A stretch of 64,000 nucleotides of DNA from Kitasatospora sp044457565 (GCF_044457565.1 NZ_JBITGZ010000008.1:186001-250000), one strand, 5' to 3'; shown: positions 1 through 8,682, numbered from the stretch's first letter. Notes: a model not told the origin generated them from the letters alone. Program-made: numbers and translations.

Positions 1-1916
1 GAGTGCGTACGCGGGTTGGCGCCGGAGATCCACTCCCAGTCCGCGGCGTTCGTCCACTGGCGGTAGGTGACCGCCTGGAGAGCGACCCGCTGGTAGTTGG
101 TGACCTGCGCCATCAGGCCGGGCTCGGAGCTCTGCCAGTCCGCCAGGGCGCTCTTGCCCGGGCTGGTGGTCCACTCGATCACCAGGGTGCTGCCGTTGGC
201 CTTGAAGGTGCGGCGGTTGCTCGTCGAGGCCGACTCCTTCAGCCAGTCCGGCAGGACGATCGAGAAGCCGGACGGGTCGCGGTACTCGTGGTAGCCGGCC
301 TTGACGGCGGTGGTCGGCGGCGCGGCCGGGGTGGTGGCCTGGGTCGGGGTGGCGGCGGGCGTGGTCGCGGTGCTCTGCCCCGGGGTCGGCGCGGCGCCCT
401 GCGACGGGGTCTGCGCCGTGCTCGGCGAGGGGCTCTCGGAGGCGGTCTGCCCCGGGCCCGCCGAGGTTCCTGAGCTCGCCGTGGCACCCGTGGTCGCCGC
501 ACCCGTGCCGGCCGCGCCGGAGGCGCCGGACGAGGTCGCCGCCGACGCCCCGGCGGCCGAGTTCTCGGAGGCCGTCGTCACCGAGCCCGAACCCGTCCGG
601 CCGGCCGCCGCGTTCGACCCGCTGAACGCCTTCACCAGGGCCACCGCTCCGGCGATCAGCACCAGCACCAGCACGACCGCGGCCACCAGCACCGCCTTGC
701 GGCGCCGGCCGCCGAGCGGCAGCGTCTCGCCCCGGGACCACTCCCCGGCCCTCGGCGCGGCCACCGGGCCGCCCGTCGCCTCGGCGGGCACGGTGGCCGC
801 CGGCGCCGCCGGCGCGGCCGTGCCCTCGTCCCTGGCCCGGCTGCCGACCCGCACCGTCCCGAGCAGCCCGCCCGGGCGCTTGGCGCCGCCCGCCGAGCCC
901 TCGTCAGCGCCCTTGGCGCCCTTGGCCGGCTCCTGCGCCGCCGCCACCGGGCTGTCCGAGGTCTGCCCGGTCGAGGCCGGCTTCCCCGCGTCCTTCGCCG
1001 CCGGTGCCTGCTCGGCCGCCGGCTCCTGCTTCGCCGCCGGCGCCACCGGCACCGCCTGCTGGGTGGTCGCCTCGGCCCGGCCGGTGGCGTCCGCGACGAT
1101 CCGCTTCAGCATCGAGCGGGTCGCCGAGGCGTCCAGCCGCTGTGCCGGGTCCTTCTCCAGCAGCCCCTCGATCACCGGCCGCAGCGGCCCGGCGTTCAGC
1201 GGCGTGCCCAGGTCCTCGGTCATCACCGCGGTGAGCGTCGCGAGCGCCGAGCCCCGGTCGTACGGCGGCTTGCCCTCCACCATCGCGTACAGCGTGCCGC
1301 CCAGCGACCACAGGTCGGCCGGCGGCCCGGGCTTGTGCCCGCGGGCGCGCTCGGGGGATATGTAGGAGGGCGCGCCGACCAGCATCCCGGTGGAGGTCAC
1401 CGAGGTGTCGCCCTCCACGCTCGCGATGCCGAAGTCGGTGAGCACGACCCGGCCGTCCTCGCCGATCAGGACGTTGGACGGCTTCACGTCACGGTGCAGG
1501 ATGCCGTGGCTGTGCGCGGCACCGAGCACACCCAGCAGGTCGAGCGCGATCTCCGCGGCCCGGACCGGCTGGAGCGGGCCGTCCTCCTTGATGACCTCGG
1601 CCAGCGAGCGGGACTCGACCAGCTCCATCACGATCCACGGCCGCTCGTCCTCCTCGACCACGTCGAAGACGGTGACGGCCGCGGTGTGCCGGATCCGTGC
1701 GGTCGCCTTGGCCTCGCGGAGCGTACGGACGATCAGCCGGTGCTTCTCGTCCTCGTCGACACCGCCGTGCATCCGCAGTTCCTTGACCGCGACGATCCGG
1801 CCGAGCATCTCGTCCTCGGCCCGCCAGACGGTACCCATACCGCCGCGACCGAGCACCGCGTTCAGCCGGTAGCGGCCGGCCAGAAGGCGGCCGGTGGAAC
1901 CCTGCGCCTGGGTCAT
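1..1916 (-). CDS. Ser/Thr protein kinase, membrane-anchored, C-terminus cut by window edge
   Basis: The ATG at 1914-1916 opens a frame that runs off the left edge. The N-terminal eukaryotic-type kinase domain (about residues 15-275) has a Gly-rich loop (GRGGMG), lysine 45 in AVK, the catalytic loop HRDVKPSN at 141-148 and DFG at 161-163, so it should be active. A long Ala/Pro-rich juxtamembrane linker leads to one membrane helix (VLVAAVVLVLVLIAG, near 660-690 on the plus strand), then an Ala/Thr/Ser-rich extracellular stalk and a start of an outer domain (KAGYHEYRDPSGF...). No PASTA repeats are seen in the part present. It probably senses something outside the cell and phosphorylates Ser/Thr targets inside; ligand and substrates cannot be inferred. 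Confidence 0.93.
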   Translation of the reverse strand, partial: MTQAQGSTGRLLAGRYRLNAVLGRGGMGTVWRAEDEMLGRIVAVKELRMHGGVDEDEKHRLIVRTLREAKATARIRHTAAVTVFDVVEEDERPWIVMELVESRSLAEVIKEDGPLQPVRAAEIALDLLGVLGAAHSHGILHRDVKPSNVLIGEDGRVVLTDFGIASVEGDTSVTSTGMLVGAPSYISPERARGHKPGPPADLWSLGGTLYAMVEGKPPYDRGSALATLTAVMTEDLGTPLNAGPLRPVIEGLLEKDPAQRLDASATRSMLKRIVADATGRAEATTQQAVPVAPAAKQEPAAEQAPAAKDAGKPASTGQTSDSPVAAAQEPAKGAKGADEGSAGGAKRPGGLLGTVRVGSRARDEGTAAPAAPAATVPAEATGGPVAAPRAGEWSRGETLPLGGRRRKAVLVAAVVLVLVLIAGAVALVKAFSGSNAAAGRTGSGSVTTASENSAAGASAATSSGASGAAGTGAATTGATASSGTSAGPGQTASESPSPSTAQTPSQGAAPTPGQSTATTPAATPTQATTPAAPPTTAVKAGYHEYRDPSGFSIVLPDWLKESASTSNRRTFKANGSTLVIEWTTSPGKSALADWQSSEPGLMAQVTNYQRVALQAVTYRQWTNAADWEWISGANPRTH

Positions 1917-2102
1917 TTGGAGCGTTCCCCCATGTGCTGCTGGCGGTCGAGGTGACGGCGCGTCGGCCCGGCGTCGGGCTCCGAACGCCAAGCCTCCATC
2001 ATCCCCTGTCCCGGACCCCCGCGACCACCCGGCCCCGGTCCGGTTGACAGCGAACCCCGTACCTGCCCGGCGCTCTGTGCCCGACCTGTGATCAAAATCC
2101 TG

Positions 2103-2132
2103 TGTCGAGGCCCACATCGGCGCTGCTAGCGT
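2103..2132 (+). promoter_or_regulatory. possible promoter for the 2172 membrane protein gene
   Basis: TGTCGA (2103-2108), an 18-base spacer and TAGCGT (2127-2132) lie 40 bases before the ATG at 2172 in the divergent gap with the kinase. The -10 resembles the Streptomyces TAGRRT type; the -35 is weak. Inference only. Confidence 0.28.
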
Positions 2133-2171
2133 TCGACGCCGCTCGTCCACACCGCCCTGGGGGATTCCATC

Positions 2172-2744
2172 ATGACCGCACCCGCTCCCGGCTCTGACAG
2201 CCAGTCCGGCCCGGCCGCCGCCACGCACTACACCGTACCGGCGCAGCAGCAGGAGGCCCCGGCCGGCTATGTCGCACCGGGCATGCCGGGGGCCCCGGCG
2301 CCGTACGCGTACGCGGAGCTGCCCGCCCGCCCGTCGTCTCCGAACATACCCGGCGCGGTCGCGGCCGCCCTGGGTGCGGCACTGGCCGGCGCCCTGGCGT
2401 ACGGGTTCGTCATGAAGGCCCTGGAGCGTGAGTTCGGCCTGGCGGCGGTGGCGCTTGCCGCGGCCGTCGCCTGGCCGCTGGGCAAGCTCGGCGGCCGCAA
2501 CCCGGTCCTGCCGGTGGCCGGCGCGGCGCTGTCGGCCCTGGCGCTCTTCCTCGGCCAGTTCTTCTGGGGCGCGCTGATGCTGCACGAGATCGCCGGGGCG
2601 CCGTTCGGCGAGCTCTTCGGCTCGGCGCTCGACGTGACCTTCCGGGTGTGGAAGGAGGACCGTGACTTCTACGACGTCCTGTTCTACGGTCTCGCGCTCT
2701 ACGTGGGCTTCTCCAGCACTAGGCGCTGGGGCTCCGACGACTGA
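2172..2744 (+). CDS. small membrane protein of unknown function
   Basis: A 190-residue protein. About 55 Pro/Ala/Tyr-rich, presumably cytosolic residues are followed by four hydrophobic segments (roughly 57-80, 88-104, 112-140 and 168-182) and a short polar C-terminus. I do not recognise a family. The ATG at 2172 has no obvious Shine-Dalgarno sequence. The gene is divergent from the kinase and converges on guaB3 across a strong shared terminator, so it appears to be a single-gene unit. The cytosolic head resembles the disordered N-termini of many actinobacterial membrane proteins and gives no functional clue. Confidence 0.72.
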   Translation: MTAPAPGSDSQSGPAAATHYTVPAQQQEAPAGYVAPGMPGAPAPYAYAELPARPSSPNIPGAVAAALGAALAGALAYGFVMKALEREFGLAAVALAAAVAWPLGKLGGRNPVLPVAGAALSALALFLGQFFWGALMLHEIAGAPFGELFGSALDVTFRVWKEDRDFYDVLFYGLALYVGFSSTRRWGSDD

Positions 2745-2780
2745 CCCCCGTCCCGTCGCCGGACGAGGGGCCCGCACGCA

Positions 2781-2816
2781 CGACGACCCCCGCCGCAGTT
2801 GCGGCGGGGGTCGTCG
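2781..2816. terminator. bidirectional hairpin terminator
   Basis: Perfect 16-bp stem (2781-2796 with 2801-2816) and loop AGTT, between the convergent stops of the 2172 gene and guaB3. The length and symmetry suit termination in both directions, although no U-tract follows. Confidence 0.85.
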
Positions 2817-2826
2817 CGGACGGGCG

Positions 2827-3954
2827 TCAGGCGTGGTGCAGCGCCGGGTTGACCGTCACCTCGACCCGCTGGAACTCCTTGAGCTCCGAGTAGCCGGTGG
2901 TGGCCATCGCGCGGCGCAGCGCGCCGAAAAGGTTCATGGTGCCGTCGGGCGTGTGCGAGGGACCGGTGAGGATCTCCTCGGTGGTGCCGACCGTGCCGAG
3001 GTCCATCCGCTTGCCGCGCGGCAGCTCCTCGTGGACGGCCTCCATGCCCCAGTGGAAGCCCCGGCCGGGCGCGTCGGTGCCGCGCGCCAGCGCCGCGCCG
3101 ATCATCACGGCGTCGGCGCCGCAGGCCACGGCCTTGGCGATGTCGCCGCTGTAGCCGACCCCGCCGTCGGCGATGACGTGCACGTACCGGCCGCCGGACT
3201 CGTCCATGTAGTCCCGGCGCGCGGCGGCCACGTCGGCCACCGCCGTCGCCATCGGGACCTGGATGCCGAGCACGCCGCGCGTGGTGTGCGCCGCGCCGCC
3301 GCCGAAGCCGACCAGCACGCCCGCCGCGCCGGTGCGCATCAGGTGCAGCGCCGCGGTGTAGGTGGCGCAGCCACCGACGATGACGGGCACGTCCAGCTCG
3401 TAGATGAACTGCTTGAGGTTGAGCGGCTCGGCCGCGCCCGAGACGTGCTCGGCCGAGACCGTGGTGCCGCGGATGACGAACACGTCGACGCCGGCGTCCA
3501 CGACGGCCTTGGAGAACTCGGCGGTGCGCTGCGGTGAGAGCGCGGCGGCGGTCACCACGCCGGAGTCGCGGACTTCCTGGATCCGCTGCTTGATCAGGCC
3601 GGCCTGGATCGGCGCCGCGTAGATCTCCTGCAGGCGGCGCGTGGCGGCGGCCTGGTCGGTGATGGCGGCGATCTCGTCGAGCAGCGGCTGCGGGTCCTCG
3701 TACCGGGTCCACAGGCCCTCGAGGTTCAGCACGCCCAGCCCGCCGAGCCGGCCGATCGCGATGGCCTGCTGGGGGGAGACGACGCTGTCCATCGGGGCGG
3801 CCAGGAACGGCAGCTCGAATCGGTAGGCGTCGATCTGCCAGGCGATCGAGACCTCCTTCGGGTCGCGCGTACGACGGCTGGGGACGACGGCGATGTCGTC
3901 GAAGGAGTACGCCCGGCGGCCGCGCTTGCCTCGCCCGATCTCGATCTCAGTCAC
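2827..3954 (-). CDS. guaB3: GuaB3-type IMP dehydrogenase family protein lacking CBS domains and the catalytic cysteine
   Basis: A 375-residue TIM-barrel protein of the IMPDH/GMP reductase superfamily. It starts at a GTG (3952-3954) preceded by AGAAGGG. The two CBS domains present in GuaB are absent. At the position of the IMPDH active-site cysteine (GSICTTR in the neighbouring GuaB, C311) it reads GAAHTTR, with histidine 223 instead. The phosphate-binding IADGGVGYSGDIAKA segment and the AAPMDSVV segment are kept. Normal IMP dehydrogenation through a cysteine thioimidate therefore seems impossible; the role in actinobacteria is, to my knowledge, unsettled (purine balance or regulation are guesses). 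It lies 172 bases downstream of guaB, separated by a strong terminator, so it has its own promoter. Confidence 0.88.
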   Translation of the reverse strand: MTEIEIGRGKRGRRAYSFDDIAVVPSRRTRDPKEVSIAWQIDAYRFELPFLAAPMDSVVSPQQAIAIGRLGGLGVLNLEGLWTRYEDPQPLLDEIAAITDQAAATRRLQEIYAAPIQAGLIKQRIQEVRDSGVVTAAALSPQRTAEFSKAVVDAGVDVFVIRGTTVSAEHVSGAAEPLNLKQFIYELDVPVIVGGCATYTAALHLMRTGAAGVLVGFGGGAAHTTRGVLGIQVPMATAVADVAAARRDYMDESGGRYVHVIADGGVGYSGDIAKAVACGADAVMIGAALARGTDAPGRGFHWGMEAVHEELPRGKRMDLGTVGTTEEILTGPSHTPDGTMNLFGALRRAMATTGYSELKEFQRVEVTVNPALHHA

Positions 3955-4077
3955 TTCGAGCCCTTCTGCTTTTTGCTGCTCATACCCGCCGGGTCACCCC
4001 GGCCGCCCCCAGTATCCCGCACGGGCGCGCCCGCGTGGCGCCGACGGCCACGCGTCGGGACGGCGTGCGCCGAACGG

Positions 4078-4113
4078 CGAGGGGCCCGCCACCTGCCGGT
4101 GGCGGGCCCCTCG
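4078..4113 (-). terminator. terminator after guaB
   Basis: Perfect 16-bp stem (4078-4093 with 4098-4113) and a TGCC loop, 13 bases beyond the guaB stop. It separates guaB from guaB3. Confidence 0.85.
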
Positions 4114-4126
4114 GGTCGAGCCGGTG

Positions 4127-5629
4127 TCAGGGGCGGCTGTAGTTCGGCGCCTCGACGGTCATCTGGATGTCGTGCGGGTGGCTCTCCTTGAGGCCCGCGG
4201 AGGTGATCCGCACGAAGCGGCCCTTGGTCTCCATCTCGGCGACGGTGGCGGCACCCACGTAGCCCATGGTCTGGCGCAGGCCGCCGACCAGCTGGTGCAG
4301 CACGGCCGCCAGCGGGCCCCGGTAGGGCACCTGGCCCTCGATGCCCTCGGGGACGAGCTTGTCGTCGGAGGCCACCTCGGCCTGGAAGTAGCGGTCCTTG
4401 GAGTACGAGCGGCCCTGGCCGCGCGACTGCATGGCGCCCAGCGAGCCCATGCCGCGGTAGGACTTGAACTGCTTGCCGTTGATGAACAGCAGCTCGCCCG
4501 GGGACTCCTCGCAGCCGGCCAGCAGGCTGCCGAGCATCACGGTGTCGGCGCCGGCGGCCAGCGCCTTGCCGATGTCACCGGAGTACTGCAGGCCGCCGTC
4601 GCCGATCACCGGCACGCCGGCCGCCTGGCACGCCACGGCGGCCTCGTAGATCGCGGTGACCTGCGGAACGCCGATGCCGGCGACCACGCGGGTGGTGCAG
4701 ATCGAGCCCGGGCCGACACCGACCTTGACGCCGTCCACGCCCGCGTCGATCAGCGCCTGGGCGCCGTCGCGGGTCGCCACGTTGCCGCCGATGACGTCCA
4801 CGCCCACCGCGGCGCGAATCTTGGAGATCCAGGCCAGCGCGTTGCTGCTGTGCCCGTGCGAGGTGTCGACCACCAGGAAGTCCACGCCGGCGGCGACGAG
4901 CGCCTGGGCCCGGTCGAAGGCCTCGGCGCTGGCACCGACGGCCGCGCCGACCAGCAGCCGGCCCTCGGCGTCCTTGGCGGCGTTCGGGTACTTCTCCGCC
5001 TTGACGAAGTCCTTGACGGTGATCAGGCCCTTGATCCGGCCCTCGTCGTCGACCAGCGGCAGCTTCTCGATCTTGTGCCGGCGCAGCAGGCCGATCGCGT
5101 CCTCCCCGCTGATGCCGACCTTGCCGGTGATCAGCGGCATCGGGGTCATGATCTCGCGGACCTTGCGGGCCCGGTCGGACTCGAAGGCCATGTCGCGGTT
5201 GGTCACGATGCCCAGCAGCTTGCCGTCCTCGTCCGCGATCGGCACGCCGCTGATCCGGAACTTGGCGCAGAGCGCGTCGGCCTCGCCCAGGGTGGTCTCC
5301 GGGCCGACGGTGATCGGGTCGGTCACCATGCCGGACTCGGAGCGCTTGACCAGGTCGACCTGGTTGACCTGGTCCTCGATCGAGAGGTTGCGGTGCAGGA
5401 CGCCGACGCCGCCCTGGCGGGCCATCGCGATCGCCATCCGCGACTCGGTGACCTTGTCCATCGCCGCGGACAGCAGCGGGATGTTCACCCGGACGTTGCG
5501 CGAGACCCGCGAGGAGGTGTCGACCTGGTTCGGCAGCACCTCGGAGGCCCCGGGCAGCAGCAGGACGTCGTCGTACGTGAGCCCGAGCATCGCGAACTTC
5601 TCGGGTACGCCTGCGGCGTTGTATGACAT
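4127..5629 (-). CDS. guaB: inosine-5'-monophosphate dehydrogenase
   Basis: A 500-residue cytosolic enzyme that oxidises IMP to XMP with NAD+, the committed step to guanine nucleotides. The barrel is interrupted by two CBS domains (about residues 100-210, beginning MVTDPITVGP). The catalytic loop GSICTTR carries C311, and the phosphate-binding DGGLQYSGDIGKA and flap RGMGSLGAM segments are present. I chose the ATG at 5627-5629 (MSYNAAGVPEKF), which matches the family length; an in-frame ATG 25 codons upstream would add an unusual tail. AAGG lies 12 bases before the start. Followed by its own terminator. Confidence 0.97.
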   Translation of the reverse strand: MSYNAAGVPEKFAMLGLTYDDVLLLPGASEVLPNQVDTSSRVSRNVRVNIPLLSAAMDKVTESRMAIAMARQGGVGVLHRNLSIEDQVNQVDLVKRSESGMVTDPITVGPETTLGEADALCAKFRISGVPIADEDGKLLGIVTNRDMAFESDRARKVREIMTPMPLITGKVGISGEDAIGLLRRHKIEKLPLVDDEGRIKGLITVKDFVKAEKYPNAAKDAEGRLLVGAAVGASAEAFDRAQALVAAGVDFLVVDTSHGHSSNALAWISKIRAAVGVDVIGGNVATRDGAQALIDAGVDGVKVGVGPGSICTTRVVAGIGVPQVTAIYEAAVACQAAGVPVIGDGGLQYSGDIGKALAAGADTVMLGSLLAGCEESPGELLFINGKQFKSYRGMGSLGAMQSRGQGRSYSKDRYFQAEVASDDKLVPEGIEGQVPYRGPLAAVLHQLVGGLRQTMGYVGAATVAEMETKGRFVRITSAGLKESHPHDIQMTVEAPNYSRP

Positions 5630-6070
5630 GGCGGGGAGTACCTTCCGTGGCCGGCCGAATCGATCTGCACGCGCCCAGCTGAGGGTGGGGGCGCGTTCGC
5701 TCACTGGGGGAGGACGAGCTGCCGAGGTACGGCCTCGTCCACCCGCGCGCTCACCGGCACAGGCTCAGGCCGTCGCAGCGCCCGGCGCCCTGGAGGAACC
5801 TCCAAGGGAACCTCACCCGCACCGACGAAACTTTGGCGACCTGCCCAGGCGCCGATACCCCATGGTACTGGCACCGGGAATGTCGCTCGCGCCCCCTTGA
5901 CAACACCGGCCGGGCATGGGCGATTCCAGGGCCCGTACGTGCCGGGACGACCGGTCGGACGACCGGGTGAACCCGCCGGGGCGGGGCCCCTCGACGGACC
6001 GTGCGGCGTCCGCCGGGCGCACGACGCGTACCCACCGGGTCGTGCTCCGGCGGGACGGGCCGGGCAAGCC
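5630..6070. other. gap between shbA and guaB, no gene seen
   Basis: 441 bases holding the guaB leader and presumably its promoter. Open frames here are short, Arg/Pro-rich and lack ribosome binding sites. TTGACA on the plus strand at 5898-5903 has no partner -10 and no gene ahead of it. No convincing minus-strand promoter hexamers were found. Confidence 0.5.
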
Positions 6071-6823
6071 CTAGGAGGACTCCTCCGCCAGCGCGCGCAG
6101 CCGGCTGAGCGCCCGGTGCTGGGCGACCCGGACGGCGCCGGGCGACATCCCCAGCACCTCGCCGGTCTCCTCCGCCGACAGCCCGGCGGCCACCCGCAGC
6201 AGCACCAGCTCACGCTGACGGGCGGGCAGGTTGGAGAGCAACTCCTTCGCCCAGGCGGCGTCGCTGCTGAGCAGCGCCCGCTCCTCCGGGCCGAGCGCGT
6301 CGTCGGGCAGCTCCGGCATGTCGTCCGGCGGGATCACCGTCGAGCCGGGCCCGCGCATCGCGGCCCGCTGGAGGTCGGCGATCTTGTGCGCGGCGATGCC
6401 GTAGACGAAGGCCTCGAACGGGCGGCCGGTGTCCCGATAGCGGGGCAGGGCGCAGAGCACGGCGACACAGACCTCCTGGGCCACGTCGTCGACGTGGTGC
6501 CGCGCCCCGCCGGGCAGCCGGACCAGCCGGCCGCGGCAGTACCGCAGTGCCAGGGGGTGCACATAGGCCAGCAGGGCGTCGATCGCCGGACCCTCGCCGC
6601 GTACGGCGGCCATCACCAGCTCGCCCACCAGCGGCGATCCGCCGGTGCCGAGCACCGGCGCACGTTCCGGGCCGTCGTGGGCCGAATCGGAGGGGAGATC
6701 GGACGGGGAATCGGCCAGGGGATCGGCGGCGGCGTCCGCGTACGACGACTCCCGACCCGGGCCGGAGGGCTCCGCCTCCTCTGGGTCCGCCTCGCCGAGG
6801 GCGGCGGCAACGTCGTCGCGCAT
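6071..6823 (-). CDS. shbA: ECF sigma factor ShbA
   Basis: A 250-residue ECF-type sigma-70 factor. A low-complexity acidic N-terminus precedes region 2 (LLAYVHPLALRYCRGRL..., DVAQEVCVAVL) and region 4 (LPARQRELVLLRVAAGLSAEE, then a helix-turn-helix GEVLGMSPGAVRVAQHRAL). Identity as ShbA rests on the fold and its place between guaB and bldM. In Streptomyces ShbA drives transcription of hrdB, the principal sigma gene. Start choice: ATG at 6821-6823 (MRDDVAAAL), with a weak GGA four bases upstream and GAGG at 12. In-frame codons further upstream (ATG 6916, TTG 7045) would add up to 74 residues and are less likely. It lies 299 bases downstream of bldM. Confidence 0.9.
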   Translation of the reverse strand: MRDDVAAALGEADPEEAEPSGPGRESSYADAAADPLADSPSDLPSDSAHDGPERAPVLGTGGSPLVGELVMAAVRGEGPAIDALLAYVHPLALRYCRGRLVRLPGGARHHVDDVAQEVCVAVLCALPRYRDTGRPFEAFVYGIAAHKIADLQRAAMRGPGSTVIPPDDMPELPDDALGPEERALLSSDAAWAKELLSNLPARQRELVLLRVAAGLSAEETGEVLGMSPGAVRVAQHRALSRLRALAEESS

Positions 6824-7122
6824 CGGTCCATGGTGCCTCGTCGAGGCGGAAAACGCGGCACCGCGTCCGGAGTTGTGCACCGGAACGTTATGCGCCGCCA
6901 CTTTGGGTACCGGCATGCCCTGGCCCGCCGACGTCCGCACAGTGCCGCCTCCCGCCCCGCTGTCCGCCGAGTGTCCTGCGGCTGCGTCGTGCGCCGCAGT
7001 GCCTGTCCGCTCGTCCCCGAGGTGCTCCACTCCTCCATGGTGCAACCTCGGGACCGTAACGTCACACGCCTGCGCGAGGGCAATCGCGGGGAGGGTGCCC
7101 CGGGCGGCCGGCCGGCCACTGG

Positions 7123-7734
7123 TCAGCGGACCAGGCCCCAGCGGAACCCGAGGGCCACCGCGTGCGCGCGGTCCGAGGCGCCGAGCTTCTTGAAGAGCCG
7201 CCTGGCGTGCGTCTTCACGGTGTCCTCGGAGAGGAACAGCTCGCGGCCGATCTCGGCATTGCTCCGGCCGTGGCTCATCCCCTCCAGGACCTGGATCTCA
7301 CGCGCCGTCAGCGTGGGAGCCGCTCCCATGTCGGGGCTGCGCAGCCGGCGCGGGGCCAGCCGCCAGGTCGGGTCGGCGAGGGCCTGGGTGACGGTGGCCC
7401 GCAGTTCGGCGCGCGAGGCGTCCTTGTGCAGGTAGCCCCGCGCCCCGGCGGCCACCGCGAGGGCGACGCCGTCCAGATCCTCGGCGACGGTGAGCATGAT
7501 GATCCGGGCGCCCGGGTCGGCGGACAGCAGCCGCCGTACTGTCTCGACCCCGCCGAGGCCGGGCATCCGGACGTCCATCAGGACGAGATCGGAGCGGTCG
7601 GCCACCCAGCGGCGCAGGACCTCCTCCCCGTTCGTCGCGGTGGTGACCCGGTCGACGCCGGGTACGGTCGCGACGGCGCGGCGAAGCGCCTCGCGGGCGA
7701 GCGGGGAATCGTCGCAAACGAGAACGGAAGTCAT
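7123..7734 (-). CDS. bldM: developmental response regulator BldM
   Basis: A 203-residue NarL/FixJ-type regulator: receiver domain (MTSVLVCDDSPLAREALRRA onward, acidic pair D8-D9, aspartate 54 in LMDVRMPG) and LuxR-type HTH (about 140-203, LTAREIQVLEGMSHG, NAEIGRELFLSEDTVKTH). In Streptomyces BldM controls aerial growth as a homodimer and acts later as a heterodimer with WhiI; its promoter depends on sigma-BldN. The start at 7734 has GGAGGA seven bases upstream; in-frame codons to 7899 are rejected. A sigma-BldN-like promoter lies about 150 bases upstream. Neighbours are shbA downstream and divergent whiD. Confidence 0.97.
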   Translation of the reverse strand: MTSVLVCDDSPLAREALRRAVATVPGVDRVTTATNGEEVLRRWVADRSDLVLMDVRMPGLGGVETVRRLLSADPGARIIMLTVAEDLDGVALAVAAGARGYLHKDASRAELRATVTQALADPTWRLAPRRLRSPDMGAAPTLTAREIQVLEGMSHGRSNAEIGRELFLSEDTVKTHARRLFKKLGASDRAHAVALGFRWGLVR

Positions 7735-7885
7735 GACCGTCCTCCGCAGCTGATCCGCGTCACGTTGAGCCTCCTGGCTGGTACGAATCTCTCCGACACG
7801 GCCGATTGGCGACAGACTCCGTGCAGATCGCCATCTCCCCGCGATCGTTCCCGACGTCCGGCGCCCGCTAACCGCCTCCGCACAT

Positions 7886-7913
7886 CCAACGACCGTCACT
7901 CGAATGAGTTACG
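7886..7913 (-). promoter_or_regulatory. sigma-BldN-type promoter of bldM
   Basis: On the minus strand CGTAAC (7913-7908), a 16-base spacer, then CGTTGG (7891-7886). This is one base from the known sigma-BldN consensus CGTAAC-N16-CGTTGA. A transcript would start near 7879 and give a leader of about 145 bases. Confidence 0.82.
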
Positions 7914-8274
7914 GCCTTCAGGGCCATCTCCACCACTGTACGTGGCCAACCCATTACGGATCAGCCGCATCGCGGTGCACACGCCGCACTTTTGTGCAGC
8001 TCGCGCGCCGTCCGCGTGCGACGCGTACGCCGATGCCCGGCCGCGCGCCCCGCCGGCCACCCGATTGCCACGCCCGCGCACGCCAAACCTCATGCCCTCT
8101 TTGCCCGTTTTTATAGCTTTTGTACGGTCATTGACTGTTGTGCCACTCTGTGGGTGACTTGTCCATGAGGTTGCCTTAAGTCATATTTCCAGGTGTCCAC
8201 ACCAGCGCATCGAAGCCTCGCCGAGTCGAGCCCAGGTCGGCGAGGCACGGACGAGCCCTTGAAGGGAATGAGCC
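7914..8274. other. bldM-whiD divergent control region
   Basis: With the bldM leader this makes a 540-base gene-free gap. The part from about 8090 to 8200 is much more AT-rich than its surroundings and should hold the whiD promoter. TTGACT at 8130-8135 and TTGTCC at 8160-8165 are possible -35 elements, but no clear paired -10 was found. Confidence 0.45.
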
Positions 8275-8601
8275 ATGGCAGATTTCTCCCGCCTCCCCGG
8301 CCCCAACGCGGACCTCTGGGACTGGCAGCTCTCCGCCGCCTGCCGCGGCGTGGACAGCTCGCTCTTCTTCCACCCGGAGGGCGAGCGCGGGGCCGCGCGG
8401 AGTTCGCGTGAGGCGAGTGCCAAGGAGGTCTGCATGCGCTGCCCGGTCCGCACCGAGTGCGCCGCGCACGCGCTGGCGGTGCGCGAACCGTACGGTGTCT
8501 GGGGCGGGCTGACCGAGGACGAGCGTGAAGAGATGATGGGCCGCTCGCGCAACCGGCTGGTCGAGGTGCCCCTCACCATGCCGACGGGCGTCCAGCGCTG
8601 A
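8275..8601 (+). CDS. whiD: WhiB-family iron-sulfur regulator WhiD
   Basis: A 108-residue Wbl protein. Cluster-ligand cysteines are C23, C53, C56 and C62 (C-X29-C-X2-C-X5-C), followed by the GVWGG turn at 74-78 that contacts sigma region 4, and a basic C-terminus (RSRNR). In Streptomyces WhiD is needed for spore septation and maturation, and its 4Fe-4S form binds the principal sigma factor HrdB. GAAGGG lies eight bases before the ATG. Assigned as WhiD, not another Wbl, from its position divergent from bldM. Confidence 0.94.
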   Translation: MADFSRLPGPNADLWDWQLSAACRGVDSSLFFHPEGERGAARSSREASAKEVCMRCPVRTECAAHALAVREPYGVWGGLTEDEREEMMGRSRNRLVEVPLTMPTGVQR

Positions 8602-8622
8602 CACACCCGGCTTCAGCCGCTG

Positions 8623-8640
8623 TGGAGAAACGTTTCTCCA
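8623..8640. terminator. 18-base perfect palindrome between convergent whiD and the LysR gene
   Basis: TGGAGAAACGTTTCTCCA reads the same on both strands. It lies 22 bases after the whiD stop and 43 before the LysR stop. A bidirectional terminator is the simplest reading; the absence of a loop spacer also allows a protein operator. Confidence 0.55.
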
Positions 8641-8682
8641 GTGGCACCCCGGTCGGCCGTCCCCGGGCCGGATGACGGCGTG

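Noticed and set aside
2044..2075. TTGACA on the plus strand upstream of the 2172 gene
   Set aside because: No -10 at 16-19 bases; a weaker pair nearer the gene was listed instead.
5898..5930. TTGACA on the plus strand
   Set aside because: No -10 at a usable distance and no plus-strand gene follows.
5751..6213. Short frames in the shbA-guaB gap
   Set aside because: Arg/Pro-rich, no ribosome binding site, overlapping each other on the same strand.
6824..7045. Longer start for ShbA (324 residues)
   Set aside because: The first codon is TTG and the added 74 residues are low-complexity with no sigma-factor homology.
7735..7899. Longer start for BldM (258 residues)
   Set aside because: The ATG at 7734 has an ideal GGAGGA and matches the known 203-residue protein; the sigma-BldN promoter lies inside the would-be extension.
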